DNA of 64,000 bases from Acetobacter farinalis (GTDB lineage Bacteria; Pseudomonadota; Alphaproteobacteria; Acetobacterales; Acetobacteraceae), in NCBI RefSeq assembly GCF_026240015.1, contig NZ_JAPIUX010000004.1:62001-126000 (forward strand), written 5' to 3'. Positions within the stretch are counted from its first letter, which is position 1. Each line of letters begins with the position of its first letter. Below the pieces are notes generated by a model that was not told where the DNA came from, made no database searches, and worked only from the letters and a program-made list of their open reading frames with translations. Shown here piece by piece: positions 50,925 through 59,785 of this stretch. Position numbers and translations under genes: made by a program.

Positions 50925-51863
50925 TCACGGCGAATCCGGGTCTGCCGCCAGAACAGCCAGATCCTGCCGGGCCAGATCCGCCTCATGGCTATCGGGAGAA
51001 AGCTCCAGCACACGCTGCCAGTCCGCCTGTGCGCCTGCGGCATCCCCAAGCTGTTCGCGAATAATCCCGCGTTCCAGCAGAGCCGGAGGGTTATCGGGCA
51101 TATGCTGCACGGCCTGTGTGATATGCTGTGTGGCTTTATCCAGTTGCCCCAGCCTGCGCTCCGCTGAAGCCAGCAGCACGAACGCCCCCGGCGGGGCTTC
51201 GGAAGCCCGGGCGACCAGCGCGGTCAGATCCGGGATGACCGCTCCGGCGTTCCCCTGCTCCAGCAGGGCGCGTGCCCTGACCAGACGTAAATTGGTATCC
51301 CCCGGCCGCACGGACAAACCATACTCGACAATGCTCAGGGCGTTTTGCGGGTTTCCGGCGGAAAGCCATGCCTCGGCGGCTTCCTCCGCGATGACTGCCC
51401 GCAGGCTGGCAGAACTTTCCGGGCCGGAGGGCGGGGCCTTGCGCACCAGATCATCCAGTTCCTGCGCTGCGGTCTGCTCATCCCCCAGCTCCAGCAGGGC
51501 CAGCGCATGGCAATGCCGGGCCTCGCGGTCTCCTCCATGTTTTCCCCAGTCCTGCGCGTAATCCCGCGCACCGAACGGGTCGGTCTCCACCATCGCCATG
51601 CAGTCCGACGAGGACCATGTTTTTACAGCCCCCTTCCGGCTGCCCGCGACAGGAGCCCCGGTGCCGCCCTGCCCCACGAGCGCATGAGGCTGGACAATGG
51701 CCGCACGGGCGGCGGGAACCTCGGCCAGCAGAAGGCTCAGGCCAAGCCCGAGAGGAACGGCCAGAGCCGGATAACGGCCCGGCGCAGACCAGACAGAGAA
51801 GGACACATGCGTCATCACATCGCCCATAGGGCGTATATCGGGCCAGATGGTCAAGCCGGACAT
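50925..51863 (-). CDS. Exported tetratricopeptide-repeat protein
   Basis: A 312-residue protein with a hydrophobic export signal (ALAVPLGLGLSLLLAEVPAARA) and at least four TPR-like helix pairs between about residues 105 and 300, for example AEEAAEAWLSAGNPQNALSI and NPPALLERGIIREQLGDAAG. TPR proteins act as assembly scaffolds; the partner is unknown. The start is uncertain: 51863 has GGAG four bases upstream, but 51827 and 51815 are closer to the signal. It overlaps or abuts the GT9 gene and is divergent from the GT4 gene. Confidence 0.75.
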   Translation of the reverse strand: MSGLTIWPDIRPMGDVMTHVSFSVWSAPGRYPALAVPLGLGLSLLLAEVPAARAAIVQPHALVGQGGTGAPVAGSRKGAVKTWSSSDCMAMVETDPFGARDYAQDWGKHGGDREARHCHALALLELGDEQTAAQELDDLVRKAPPSGPESSASLRAVIAEEAAEAWLSAGNPQNALSIVEYGLSVRPGDTNLRLVRARALLEQGNAGAVIPDLTALVARASEAPPGAFVLLASAERRLGQLDKATQHITQAVQHMPDNPPALLERGIIREQLGDAAGAQADWQRVLELSPDSHEADLARQDLAVLAADPDSP

Positions 51864-51923
51864 CAGGCTCCGGTTTACGGAGAAGAGTGTCTGTTGCCTG
51901 AAAACCATGCTAGCAGTTGAGAT

Positions 51924-53150
51924 ATGACGATTTCGCTCTCCTCCCCCGTCATCCTGCAAATTCTCCCTGCGCTGGAACAGGGCGGGGTTGAACGGGGCAC
52001 GCTGGAAATAGCCGAGGCCATTACGCAGGCTGGTGGCACGGCACTGGTTATCAGTGCCGGCGGCCGGCTGGTTCCCTCACTTGAACGGCTTGGGGCCAGG
52101 CATCTCTCGTTGCCCGGTTGCGGCAGCAAGAACCCGGTTTCCATCCTGCGCAATGCGGGCACGCTGGCCCGGTTTATCCAGCAGAACGGTGTCTCGCTCG
52201 TGCATGCCCGCTCCCGTGCGCCCGCATGGGTGGCCCGGCTGGCCTGCCGCCGCACGGGCACCCCTCTTGTCACCACATGGCATGGGGTTCATGCCAACAG
52301 CTTTCCCGGCAAGCGGCACTATAACGCGGTGCTGGCCTCCGGAGACAGGGTGATAGCCATCAGCCAGCACATCGGGCAGCGGCTGGAGGAGGATTATCAT
52401 GTGGGGCCGGACCGCCTGCGGGTGATCCCCCGCGGCGCGGATACCGCTGTATTCAGCCCGGACGCTGTCAGCGGGCAGCGGGTCCACCGGCTGGGAGAAG
52501 CATGGAATGTGCCCGCCGGGGTGCCGGTTCTGCTCATGCCGGGCCGTCTGACGGAATGGAAAGGCCAGTGCTTTCTGCTGGACGCCCTCGCACAGGTAAA
52601 GCAGGCAGCCCCCCTTGCCCCGTGGATCTGTGTTTTTGCGGGCTCCTGCCCGCCCGGAGACCCCTATGGCGAGAAACTGGCCGCCCACGCCAGCGCTCTG
52701 GGGCTGGCGGACCACGTGCGTTTTGCCGGGCATTGTCAGGATATGCCTGCCGCCATGGCGCTGGCTGATCTGGTGGTGATCCCCTCCCTCCGGCCGGAAC
52801 CCTTTGGCCGTGTGGTGGTGGAGGCTCAGGCCATGTGCCGCCCCGTTATTGTCACCGCACACGGCGCCGCGCTGGAAACAGTGCAACAGGGGGTCACGGG
52901 GCTGAGTGTCACGCCGGGCGATGTGTCCATGCTGGCCGAGGCCATTCTCGCCGTACTGCACGCGCCGCAGGACTCTCTGGAGGCCATGGGCTACGCTGCC
53001 CGCGCCGCCGTGCTGGCCCATTACACCACCTACGCCATGCAGCAGGCGACCCTGCGTGTGTATGATGAACTGCTTGGCACGCACCTCGCCGCGCCGGTTG
53101 ACTATAAAAATGAGACATCCCCCTTTCAGGATCAACCCGTTGCAGGATAA
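51924..53150 (+). CDS. GT4-family glycosyltransferase
   Basis: A 408-residue GT-B retaining glycosyltransferase. The N-terminal ILQILPALEQGGVERGTLEIA contains the glycine-rich acceptor-side motif. The donor domain has LLMPGRLTEWKGQ and the EPFGRVVVEAQAM segment with the E-x7-E pair. It probably builds lipopolysaccharide or exopolysaccharide; neither donor nor acceptor is known. It begins a plus-strand series with nadK and is divergent from the TPR gene. Confidence 0.88.
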   Translation: MTISLSSPVILQILPALEQGGVERGTLEIAEAITQAGGTALVISAGGRLVPSLERLGARHLSLPGCGSKNPVSILRNAGTLARFIQQNGVSLVHARSRAPAWVARLACRRTGTPLVTTWHGVHANSFPGKRHYNAVLASGDRVIAISQHIGQRLEEDYHVGPDRLRVIPRGADTAVFSPDAVSGQRVHRLGEAWNVPAGVPVLLMPGRLTEWKGQCFLLDALAQVKQAAPLAPWICVFAGSCPPGDPYGEKLAAHASALGLADHVRFAGHCQDMPAAMALADLVVIPSLRPEPFGRVVVEAQAMCRPVIVTAHGAALETVQQGVTGLSVTPGDVSMLAEAILAVLHAPQDSLEAMGYAARAAVLAHYTTYAMQQATLRVYDELLGTHLAAPVDYKNETSPFQDQPVAG

Positions 53151-53207
53151 GGGACGCGGCGTGACCACCAGATCTGTCTGCCACCGGTTCGCCACGGGGT
53201 GCCTGCC

Positions 53208-54032
53208 ATGACCAGTTTCCCCCCCGCCCCCGTTCCCGCTGCCCCGCCGTTATGGGAAAAGCCCCCGGAACGCATTGCGTTCATGGCCGCCCCGACGGAT
53301 GTGGCGCGGCATGAGTTTGACCGTCTGGTGCGCCAGTACGGCAATCTCCACCCCGGAGAGGCGGAGGTTATTGTCTGCCTTGGGGGAGATGGCTTCATGC
53401 TGGAGACCCTGCGTGTGGTGCTGGAGCAAGGGCTGAGCGCGCCGGTTTACGGCATGAACTGCGGCTCCGTCGGGTTTCTGATGAACCCGATGCTTGAAGA
53501 CAATCTGCCTGAACGCCTGACCACAACGCAGGCCGCCACCCTGCACCCGCTGCGCATGAAGGCGCGCACCACACAGGGAGACACGCATGAGGCTTTGGCG
53601 CTGAATGATGTCTTTCTGTTCCGCCAGACGCGGCAGGCCGCCAAGATCAGTGTGGAGGTGGATGGGCTGGTGCGCATGCCCGAACTGATCTGTGATGGCG
53701 CATTGCTCTCCACCCCTGCGGGCTCAACGGCCTATAACCTCTCAGCCCACGGCCCCATTGTCCCGCTTTCGGGCAACCTGCTGCCGCTCACACCCATCTG
53801 CCCCTTCCGCCCGCGGCGCTGGCGCGGGGCGCTCCTGCCCTCCACGGCGCATGTCGGCTTCACCATTCTTGAGCACGAAAAGCGCCCGGTGGCCGCTGTG
53901 GCAGACTCGATTGAAATCCGTGATGTCGTGTGCGTCCATATTCATGAAGACCGGACTCTAGCCGTAACCGTGCTGTTTGACCCCGGTCAGACCCTCTCCG
54001 AACGGATTGCCGCAGAACAGTTTTCAGCCTGA
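53208..54032 (+). CDS. nadK: NAD kinase
   Basis: NadK phosphorylates NAD to NADP. The 274-residue protein has the conserved GGDG in VIVCLGGDGFMLETL near residue 60, GSVGFLMNP, and the CDGALLSTPAGSTAYNLSAHG block that binds the nicotinamide side. The N-terminal lobe is short (about 20 Pro/Ala-rich residues precede RIAFMAAP). The ATG at 53208 follows GGGGTG; a GTG at 53199 is an alternative. It is placed between a glycosyltransferase and envelope genes without an obvious functional link. Confidence 0.92.
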   Translation: MTSFPPAPVPAAPPLWEKPPERIAFMAAPTDVARHEFDRLVRQYGNLHPGEAEVIVCLGGDGFMLETLRVVLEQGLSAPVYGMNCGSVGFLMNPMLEDNLPERLTTTQAATLHPLRMKARTTQGDTHEALALNDVFLFRQTRQAAKISVEVDGLVRMPELICDGALLSTPAGSTAYNLSAHGPIVPLSGNLLPLTPICPFRPRRWRGALLPSTAHVGFTILEHEKRPVAAVADSIEIRDVVCVHIHEDRTLAVTVLFDPGQTLSERIAAEQFSA

Positions 54033-54126
54033 TGCCGTATATTCGCCTTCCCGGGCTGCAAAAGATCAGGCCAAACGGTGTTCCCCCATTTCATCCCGCC
54101 CCTCTTCTGGTTTAGTCTTGCACGCA

Positions 54127-54975
54127 ATGCAGAGCTCTCATCCTAGACTGCGCCGTCTGACCGGACTGTGCGCCCTCCTCCTGTTGCCGGCCACCGCCGC
54201 GCACGCACAGGTTGTTACAAACAGTGAGGCACTGGACAGCCTTGGGAGCAGCCCTGCCCCCACGGCCCCGGCAGCCACGCCGCACCCTGCGGCGCACAGG
54301 CCCGCGCAGGCCCCCAGACGGGTGATCCCCAAACCGGTGACAGAGCCGCCGCTCACGCACCCTGTCACGCAGCCACCTGCGGAGTCAGGCGGCCAGACCG
54401 CCACGGCAGCACCCTCCGGCGGTGCAGCGGCACCCCACCAGTCCGGCGCGGTTTCGGGCACAGGGGCAAAACCGCAGGCGGCCTCTCCTGCCAGACCCGC
54501 GCACCCGGCCCCGCCCCCCACCATTCCGCCCGCAGCCCCGCCCGTGCCGCAGCTGACACCGGCGCCGCCCGATGTGGAGCTTCATCCCTTCCCCATTCCC
54601 CCCCAGCCCGCCGTTGAGGAAAAAGCCACCGGCACGGTCACACCCATTCCGGGCGGGGTGCGGATTACCTTTGCCGCCGGTGCGGCCACACTGAACCCGG
54701 CAACGCATCAGGCCCTGCTGGCCTTCGGGCAGGCACTGGCAGACAAACCGCACGTCCGGGCGATGGTGGATGCCTATAGCTCGGGTGCGGCGGATGACCC
54801 CTCCATGCCTCGCCGCATGGCGCTCTCACGCGGGCTTGCGGCCCGCAGTGTGCTGATGAATGGCGGGATTCCCTCCACACGCATCTATCTGCGCGTGGTC
54901 GGCCTGCCCAAAACGCCCGCGGCGGATGGCGTGCAGGATTATATGGATATCTACCAGTCGGACGCTGTACCCTGA
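54127..54975 (+). CDS. Secreted OmpA-like-domain protein with Pro/Ala-rich linker
   Basis: A 282-residue exported protein. The signal peptide ends near AHA-QVV (residue 28). Residues about 45-165 are a Pro/Ala-rich low-complexity linker. The C-terminal 100 residues resemble an OmpA-type peptidoglycan-binding domain (TFAAGAATLNPATHQALLAF, MPRRMALSRGLAARSVLMNG, RIYLRVVG). It probably spans the periplasm and touches the cell wall. It is 44 bases upstream of the MotA-like gene and may be its periplasmic partner. Confidence 0.7.
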   Translation: MQSSHPRLRRLTGLCALLLLPATAAHAQVVTNSEALDSLGSSPAPTAPAATPHPAAHRPAQAPRRVIPKPVTEPPLTHPVTQPPAESGGQTATAAPSGGAAAPHQSGAVSGTGAKPQAASPARPAHPAPPPTIPPAAPPVPQLTPAPPDVELHPFPIPPQPAVEEKATGTVTPIPGGVRITFAAGAATLNPATHQALLAFGQALADKPHVRAMVDAYSSGAADDPSMPRRMALSRGLAARSVLMNGGIPSTRIYLRVVGLPKTPAADGVQDYMDIYQSDAVP

Positions 54976-55019
54976 CGCACCCACCCCAGATCGCCCTTTC
55001 ATAACCGGACCGGAAAAGC

Positions 55020-56072
55020 ATGACACGCCCCACACACTATCTTTTCAGAATGCTCGGCTTTCTCGTGTGTGTGCTGCTCGTCGCCGGCGCGCTGTGGCGC
55101 CCCCTGCGGGATGCGTTCTTCAGTAACCCGCTGCTGGACGGCCTGATTCTGGGCATTCTGGCCGTTGGTATCCTGTGGAATGTCATGATGGTGCGCCGCC
55201 TGCTGCCGGAAGTGGACTGGGTGGATGCCATCCGCCAGTCCCGCACCGGTCTGGCGGCCCTGCCACCGCCGCGCATGCTGGCCCCTCTGGCCACCGCCCT
55301 TGGCACCCGCCCGGACCAGCGGGGCAACCCCGCCGCCCTCTCCACCCCCGCCATGCAGGCTGTTCTGGACTCCCTCTCCGGCAGGCTGGATGAAGGCCGG
55401 GAAGTCTCCCGCTATCTCACGGGTCTGCTGATTTTTCTGGGCCTGCTGGGCACGTTCTACGGCCTGCTGCTGACTGTTGCCTCCATTGCGGATGTGATTG
55501 CCAACATGTCCGTTGGCGGGGGCGATCTGGATGCCATGTTCAGCCAGCTCAAAACCGGGCTGGCCAAACCCCTGCACGGCATGAGCACCGCTTTTTCCGG
55601 CTCCCTGTTCGGGCTGGCCAGCGCTCTGGTGCTCGGCTTTCTGGACCTCACGGCCGGGCAGGCCCAGAGCCGCTTCTTCAATGAACTGGAAGAATGGCTG
55701 GCGGAACAGACCCGTTTTGCCGCGCCCTCCAGCACTGGTGCGGAAAGCTCTGCCTCCGTTCCGGCCTATATTCAGGCCCTGCTGGAACAGACGGCGGAAA
55801 ATCTGGAATCCCTGCAAAATCTGGTCCGCACGAGCGAAGCCCGCCGCGAGCGCGAGACTGCCGTGCTCAGCACGCTTTCCGACAGGCTGGAAGCCTCCGC
55901 TGGCCAGACAGAAGTCCTGCACAATATTGAACGCCTGCTGCACACGCTGGTGCAGAACACAGAGGAAGGCCGGACCCGCATGACGGCTGATCTGCGGAAC
56001 GACCTGCGCCTGCTGGCCCGCACCGTTGCCGCCACAGCCGAAACCACGGCCACCGACCGGAAAGCACCCTGA
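55020..56072 (+). CDS. MotA/TolQ/ExbB-family proton-channel protein
   Basis: A 350-residue inner-membrane protein with hydrophobic segments near residues 8-26, 38-56, 130-155 and 195-215. The third and fourth (LTGLLIFLGLLGTFYGLLL and STAFSGSLFGLASALVLGF) match the channel pair of MotA/TolQ/ExbB proteins. The C-terminal 110 residues are helical and probably coiled coil. Its stop is two bases before the MotB-like gene. No flagellar or tol-pal gene is near, so this is a non-flagellar stator-like pair. Confidence 0.8.
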   Translation: MTRPTHYLFRMLGFLVCVLLVAGALWRPLRDAFFSNPLLDGLILGILAVGILWNVMMVRRLLPEVDWVDAIRQSRTGLAALPPPRMLAPLATALGTRPDQRGNPAALSTPAMQAVLDSLSGRLDEGREVSRYLTGLLIFLGLLGTFYGLLLTVASIADVIANMSVGGGDLDAMFSQLKTGLAKPLHGMSTAFSGSLFGLASALVLGFLDLTAGQAQSRFFNELEEWLAEQTRFAAPSSTGAESSASVPAYIQALLEQTAENLESLQNLVRTSEARRERETAVLSTLSDRLEASAGQTEVLHNIERLLHTLVQNTEEGRTRMTADLRNDLRLLARTVAATAETTATDRKAP

Positions 56073-56074
56073 TC

Positions 56075-57025
56075 ATGGCCCGCCGCCGCAGAAAACTGCA
56101 TGCCGGGCTGGACGCGTGGCCCGGCTATGTGGATGCTCTTTCCACCCTGCTGATGGTTGTCATTTTCGTGCTGCTGGTGTTCGTGATGGGGCAGACCCTG
56201 CTCTCCGCGGCGCTGAACCGGCGTGAGCATGTTCTGGAAAAGCTGGAAGGCCAGACGGCGGAACTCGCGCGCCAGCTTGATACCGAACACGCCCGCAGCC
56301 ACGCCCTGGAAGAGAGCGTGAAAGGCCTGCAGGCCCAGCACACACAGGACACCGCAGCCCTTTCCGCACAGGCCGAGGCCGCCAGCGCCCTGAGCCTTGC
56401 GGACCAGTCACGCGTCACACAGCTCAATGATGAGCTGACAGACCTGAACACCCGTCTGGCATCCCTCGCGGAGGCGCTGGATGTCTCTCAGAAAGCCGTG
56501 CAGAGCAAGGATGCCACCATTGGTGACCTCGCCGCGAAACTGAACACGGCACTGGCGGACAAGGTTGGCCAGCTCAGCCGCTACCGGTCCGAATTTTTCG
56601 GCCGCCTGCGGGACATCCTGCACAACCAGCAGGGTGTTCACATTGTGGGAGATCGCTTTGTCTTCCAGAGCGAAGTCCTGTTCCCCGTCGGGAGTGCTGA
56701 TCTTTCTCCGGAAGGGCGTGCGGAAATCCATACTCTGGCACAAACGCTGAAAAGCGTTTCCAGCCATATCCCTGCTGAAATCCCGTGGATTCTGCGCGTG
56801 GATGGCCATGCGGATCGCCAGCCCATTCACACCGCCTTCCCCAGCAACTGGGAACTCTCCAGCGCCCGTGCAATTACCGTGGTCAAGCTTCTGGTGGCTG
56901 AAGGGATCAACCCCCACCATCTGGCCGCCACCGGCTTTGCCGATTATCAGCCGCTGGATACCGAAAGCACAGCCGCCGCCTACGCCCGCAACCGCCGCAT
57001 TGAATTCCGCCTGACGGACCGCTGA
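56075..57025 (+). CDS. MotB/OmpA-like peptidoglycan-binding protein
   Basis: A 316-residue protein with one N-terminal membrane segment (residues 19-42). The segment begins YVDALSTLLMVV, where D20 is placed like the proton-carrying aspartate of MotB and ExbD. Residues 50-160 form a long coiled coil (EKLEGQTAELARQLDTEHA and following). The C-terminal OmpA-like domain has FPVGSADLSPEGRAEI, LRVDGHADRQPIH and NRRIEFRLTD. Together with the MotA-like gene two bases upstream it forms a predicted stator unit. Its task is unknown. Confidence 0.83.
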   Translation: MARRRRKLHAGLDAWPGYVDALSTLLMVVIFVLLVFVMGQTLLSAALNRREHVLEKLEGQTAELARQLDTEHARSHALEESVKGLQAQHTQDTAALSAQAEAASALSLADQSRVTQLNDELTDLNTRLASLAEALDVSQKAVQSKDATIGDLAAKLNTALADKVGQLSRYRSEFFGRLRDILHNQQGVHIVGDRFVFQSEVLFPVGSADLSPEGRAEIHTLAQTLKSVSSHIPAEIPWILRVDGHADRQPIHTAFPSNWELSSARAITVVKLLVAEGINPHHLAATGFADYQPLDTESTAAAYARNRRIEFRLTDR

Positions 57026-57046
57026 AGGGGCTTTCAGGCTTCTCTT

Positions 57047-58540
57047 CTAATCCGGCACCGTGAGAGACCTGTTCCACACCAGCAGGAGATGACCATCCAC
57101 AGTCTCAACGGTGCTGGCCGGGCCAAACCGGGCCTGCGCCTGTGCGGCCTGCGCGGGTGTCTCACAGAGAAAAAAAGTGCCGCCCTGCGTGTACCAGTCC
57201 CGCCGTGACAGGAAATGGAACGGCTTGATCTCCGCGCCAAACGTCACCGGGGCAATCCGCACCGGATTGGGCAGGCTGTTCACCGCAGCGCTCCAGTACG
57301 GTGCAAAACCCTGCGTCAGACCACGGCGCGCCAATTCCATATTGATGGGGAAATTCCTGTTGGTCTGCCAGAAATGCAGCACGGGGGCGGGCATGCTCAA
57401 AACCGCATATACCGCGGCACAGGCCAGACACATCGCCCGTCCGACGGCGGGCAACACGGTATGCCGCGCCAGCAGCAGCGCCATCATGACATACGGAAAA
57501 ACCAGATAGCGGGTGGATGCATCATCAATCGGCAACTGGCTGAGCATAAACGCCCCGACCATAATGCCCATACACAGCAGGGCGGCATAATCGAACAGAT
57601 CGAACCGGATGCTCCGGCTCCGCACCAGCCTGACCACCCCCGCCAGAGCAGCCCCCAGCACGGCCAGATGGAACAGCTCGTTCCCTGAGCCATGCAGGGA
57701 AAAGTCTTTTCCGAAAAAATACGCGCCGAAGAAATGCAGAACACCAGAAACAAGCACGGAAAAATTATAACCAATCCGCTCCTGCCCGGCGAACGACATG
57801 GTCCATAACCCCGGCACATGAAACCCGCCATTATGGGCCAGAACGCTCTTCAGCCCGGACGCCAGCGGCAACGCCACCAGTACGCAGGCCACCAGCCGCC
57901 AGTTCTCCGCAGGCCGGGACTTCTGAAGCCGCCATGTTTGCACGCCCTGCAGCACCGCCGCGCCCAGAACAGGGAAAACGAAGCAGTATTTGACGATGTC
58001 ATCACTGAAGAGCAGCAGACACAGCAGCGCTACGAACACACCCCACAGTGCTGGTCTTTCCTGCTTTTTCTGAGCCAGCACCAGCAGCCAGCACAGCAGA
58101 ACCCCGACATAGGCCCCCATATGAATACAGGGGATCAGCATCACCTGCACGCCAAAGGCTGTGGGGGCTGCCACCAGCACCAGAAAACACCACGCCCCCT
58201 GCGGGGCCAGTTCCCGGCACAGCCGGAAGGCCAGCAGGACCATGCCCGCCAGCAGCGCCGCCGGCACAAGATAATAAAAGGACAGGTGCCAGCCTGCCAC
58301 ACCCGCCACCACGCTGTAGGGCAAGATTTCCGTGACATAATAAGGCTCTGTTGAAAGATCCCAGCCATGCAGCAGAATGTTGCCGTGCAGGATGTCCCGC
58401 GCCTCCAGCAGTGCGGAAACGCTGTCTGAATTGAACGGAAGCGTTGCCGCCAGCAGCGTATAAAAACCGGACAGAACCACAAACGCCAGAAGATACCAGA
58501 CAGACGCCTTGCGGCTTTGCTTGAAAGGGGCAGGCACCAT
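57047..58540 (-). CDS. Polytopic membrane protein, GT-C glycosyltransferase-like
   Basis: A 497-residue protein with about ten to eleven hydrophobic segments and a first periplasmic loop bearing acidic residues (FNSDSVSALLEARDILHG, then GWDLSTEPYYVTEI). That is the general layout of GT-C lipid-sugar transferases, but no family motif confirms it. The C-terminal 90 residues are soluble. The ATG at 58540 is chosen because GAGG lies just upstream. It converges with the MotB-like gene, and the neighbouring GT9 and GT4 genes suggest an envelope glycan role. Confidence 0.6.
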   Translation of the reverse strand: MVPAPFKQSRKASVWYLLAFVVLSGFYTLLAATLPFNSDSVSALLEARDILHGNILLHGWDLSTEPYYVTEILPYSVVAGVAGWHLSFYYLVPAALLAGMVLLAFRLCRELAPQGAWCFLVLVAAPTAFGVQVMLIPCIHMGAYVGVLLCWLLVLAQKKQERPALWGVFVALLCLLLFSDDIVKYCFVFPVLGAAVLQGVQTWRLQKSRPAENWRLVACVLVALPLASGLKSVLAHNGGFHVPGLWTMSFAGQERIGYNFSVLVSGVLHFFGAYFFGKDFSLHGSGNELFHLAVLGAALAGVVRLVRSRSIRFDLFDYAALLCMGIMVGAFMLSQLPIDDASTRYLVFPYVMMALLLARHTVLPAVGRAMCLACAAVYAVLSMPAPVLHFWQTNRNFPINMELARRGLTQGFAPYWSAAVNSLPNPVRIAPVTFGAEIKPFHFLSRRDWYTQGGTFFLCETPAQAAQAQARFGPASTVETVDGHLLLVWNRSLTVPD

Positions 58541-58718
58541 GGACCTCTTGCAAAACAGGAGCCGGGAAAACCGCGCCCTAAAAAACCACGCCATCCTGCG
58601 GCGCCGGGTTCTGGAGGCTGCTCTTCCTCTTCAAACCCACCGGGCAGACTTCCGGGTGCGCCCTTGAAAGTCAATCAGGAGAGCAGGGCAGAAGGGAAGA
58701 CGGCCCCACTCCTGCCCA

Positions 58719-59222
58719 TTACCGCTGAAGGCGTTTCACCTTTTCATAGCGGGCAATCAAGCGGTTACGCCGCAGGCTGGAAAGCCTCTGCAGCCAGAAC
58801 ACCCCGTTCAACTGATCAATTTCATGCTGATGGCAGGCCGCCCGCAGGCCCTCTGCATCCTCAACATGATGGTTCCCCTCCAGATCCTGATACTGCACGC
58901 GGACTTTGGCCGCCCGCTCGATCTCGTCTGTCACGCCGGGCATGGACACACTGCCCTCTTCCTGCCGGAACGTTTCTTCCGACATCCAGACAATCTCAGG
59001 GTTCACATAGGTCTGGGGGTGGGGGGCATCCGGGAGTTCCAGCACCACCACACGCTGCGCCACGCCGAGGTGCGGCGCAGTCATGCCGATGCCCGGTGCG
59101 GCCCGCATACTGTCCAGAATATCCCGGGCCAGCGCGGAGAGAGCGTCATCAAAGACGGTAACAGGCGCGGCACACGCACGCAGGCGCTGGTCCGGAAACT
59201 GCACAATCGGGCGGATACTCAT
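58719..59222 (-). CDS. Peptide-deformylase-like protein with lost metal ligands
   Basis: A 167-residue protein with the deformylase fold signatures in order, but each is altered. Motif I reads GIGMTAPH (44-51; canonical GxGxAAxQ, glutamine to histidine). Motif II reads EGSVS (89-93; canonical EGCLS, the ligand cysteine is S91). Motif III reads HEIDQ (133-137; canonical HExxH, the last ligand is Q137). Only H133 and the catalytic-type E134 remain, so deformylase activity is doubtful. I recall similar alphaproteobacterial proteins annotated as deformylase. It follows rnhA by two bases, the last gene of the ispH series. Confidence 0.85.
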   Translation of the reverse strand: MSIRPIVQFPDQRLRACAAPVTVFDDALSALARDILDSMRAAPGIGMTAPHLGVAQRVVVLELPDAPHPQTYVNPEIVWMSEETFRQEEGSVSMPGVTDEIERAAKVRVQYQDLEGNHHVEDAEGLRAACHQHEIDQLNGVFWLQRLSSLRRNRLIARYEKVKRLQR

Positions 59223-59224
59223 GC

Positions 59225-59785
59225 TCAGCCCGCTGTCTTCAGCGTTTCTTCCATGGTTTTTCGCGCCTGGGTCGCCAGTTCATCCACGCGTTCATTTTCC
59301 GGCACGCCGGAATGGCCTTTAACCCAATGCCAGGAGACATCATGCTGCTTGGCCGCATCCAGCAGGCGCCGCCACAAATCCATATTCGCCACCGGGTCCC
59401 CCGCGGCATTGCGCCAGTTGCGCCGCACCCAGCCCGTATGCCAACGGGTAATACCGTTCCGCACATATTCGCTGTCTGTATGCAGGCGCACCACGCAGGG
59501 GCGCTTCAGGGCTTCCAGCGCTTCTGCCGCGGCTGTCAGCTCCATACGGTTATTGGTTGTTGCCTCTTCCCCGCCTGAGAGTTCCCGCTCAACGCCTTTA
59601 AAGCGCAGCAGAACCCCCCAGCCGCCGGGGCCGGGGTTGGGACGGCAGCCGCCATCCGTCCAGATTTCCACCACCTGCTTTTCCGGCGCTTGTGCCTGCT
59701 CTGCTGGCGCCCCTTCAGGCTGAGAGGCAGACGGCATATCCGGTTGCAGCCCTGCCCCGGAGCCGGTTTCAGAATCCATAGCCAT
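59225..59785 (-). CDS. rnhA: Ribonuclease HI
   Basis: RNase HI cuts RNA in RNA-DNA hybrids. The 186-residue protein has the catalytic carboxylates D44 (IWTDGGCRPNPG), E82 (NNRMELTAA), D104 (LHTDSEYV) and D168 (ENERVDELA), with H158 in VKGHSGVP. An unusual 37-residue Pro/Glu/Ala-rich N-terminal extension precedes the fold. GGAG seven bases before the ATG at 59785 supports this start, which overlaps the 3' end of thrB by 17 bases. Confidence 0.95.
   Translation of the reverse strand: MAMDSETGSGAGLQPDMPSASQPEGAPAEQAQAPEKQVVEIWTDGGCRPNPGPGGWGVLLRFKGVERELSGGEEATTNNRMELTAAAEALEALKRPCVVRLHTDSEYVRNGITRWHTGWVRRNWRNAAGDPVANMDLWRRLLDAAKQHDVSWHWVKGHSGVPENERVDELATQARKTMEETLKTAG

Noticed and set aside
54127..57025. 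MotA/MotB-like pair as a Zorya-type defence system
   Set aside because: Zorya needs ZorC or ZorD-type helicase/nuclease partners, and none is near. The surrounding genes are envelope and housekeeping genes.
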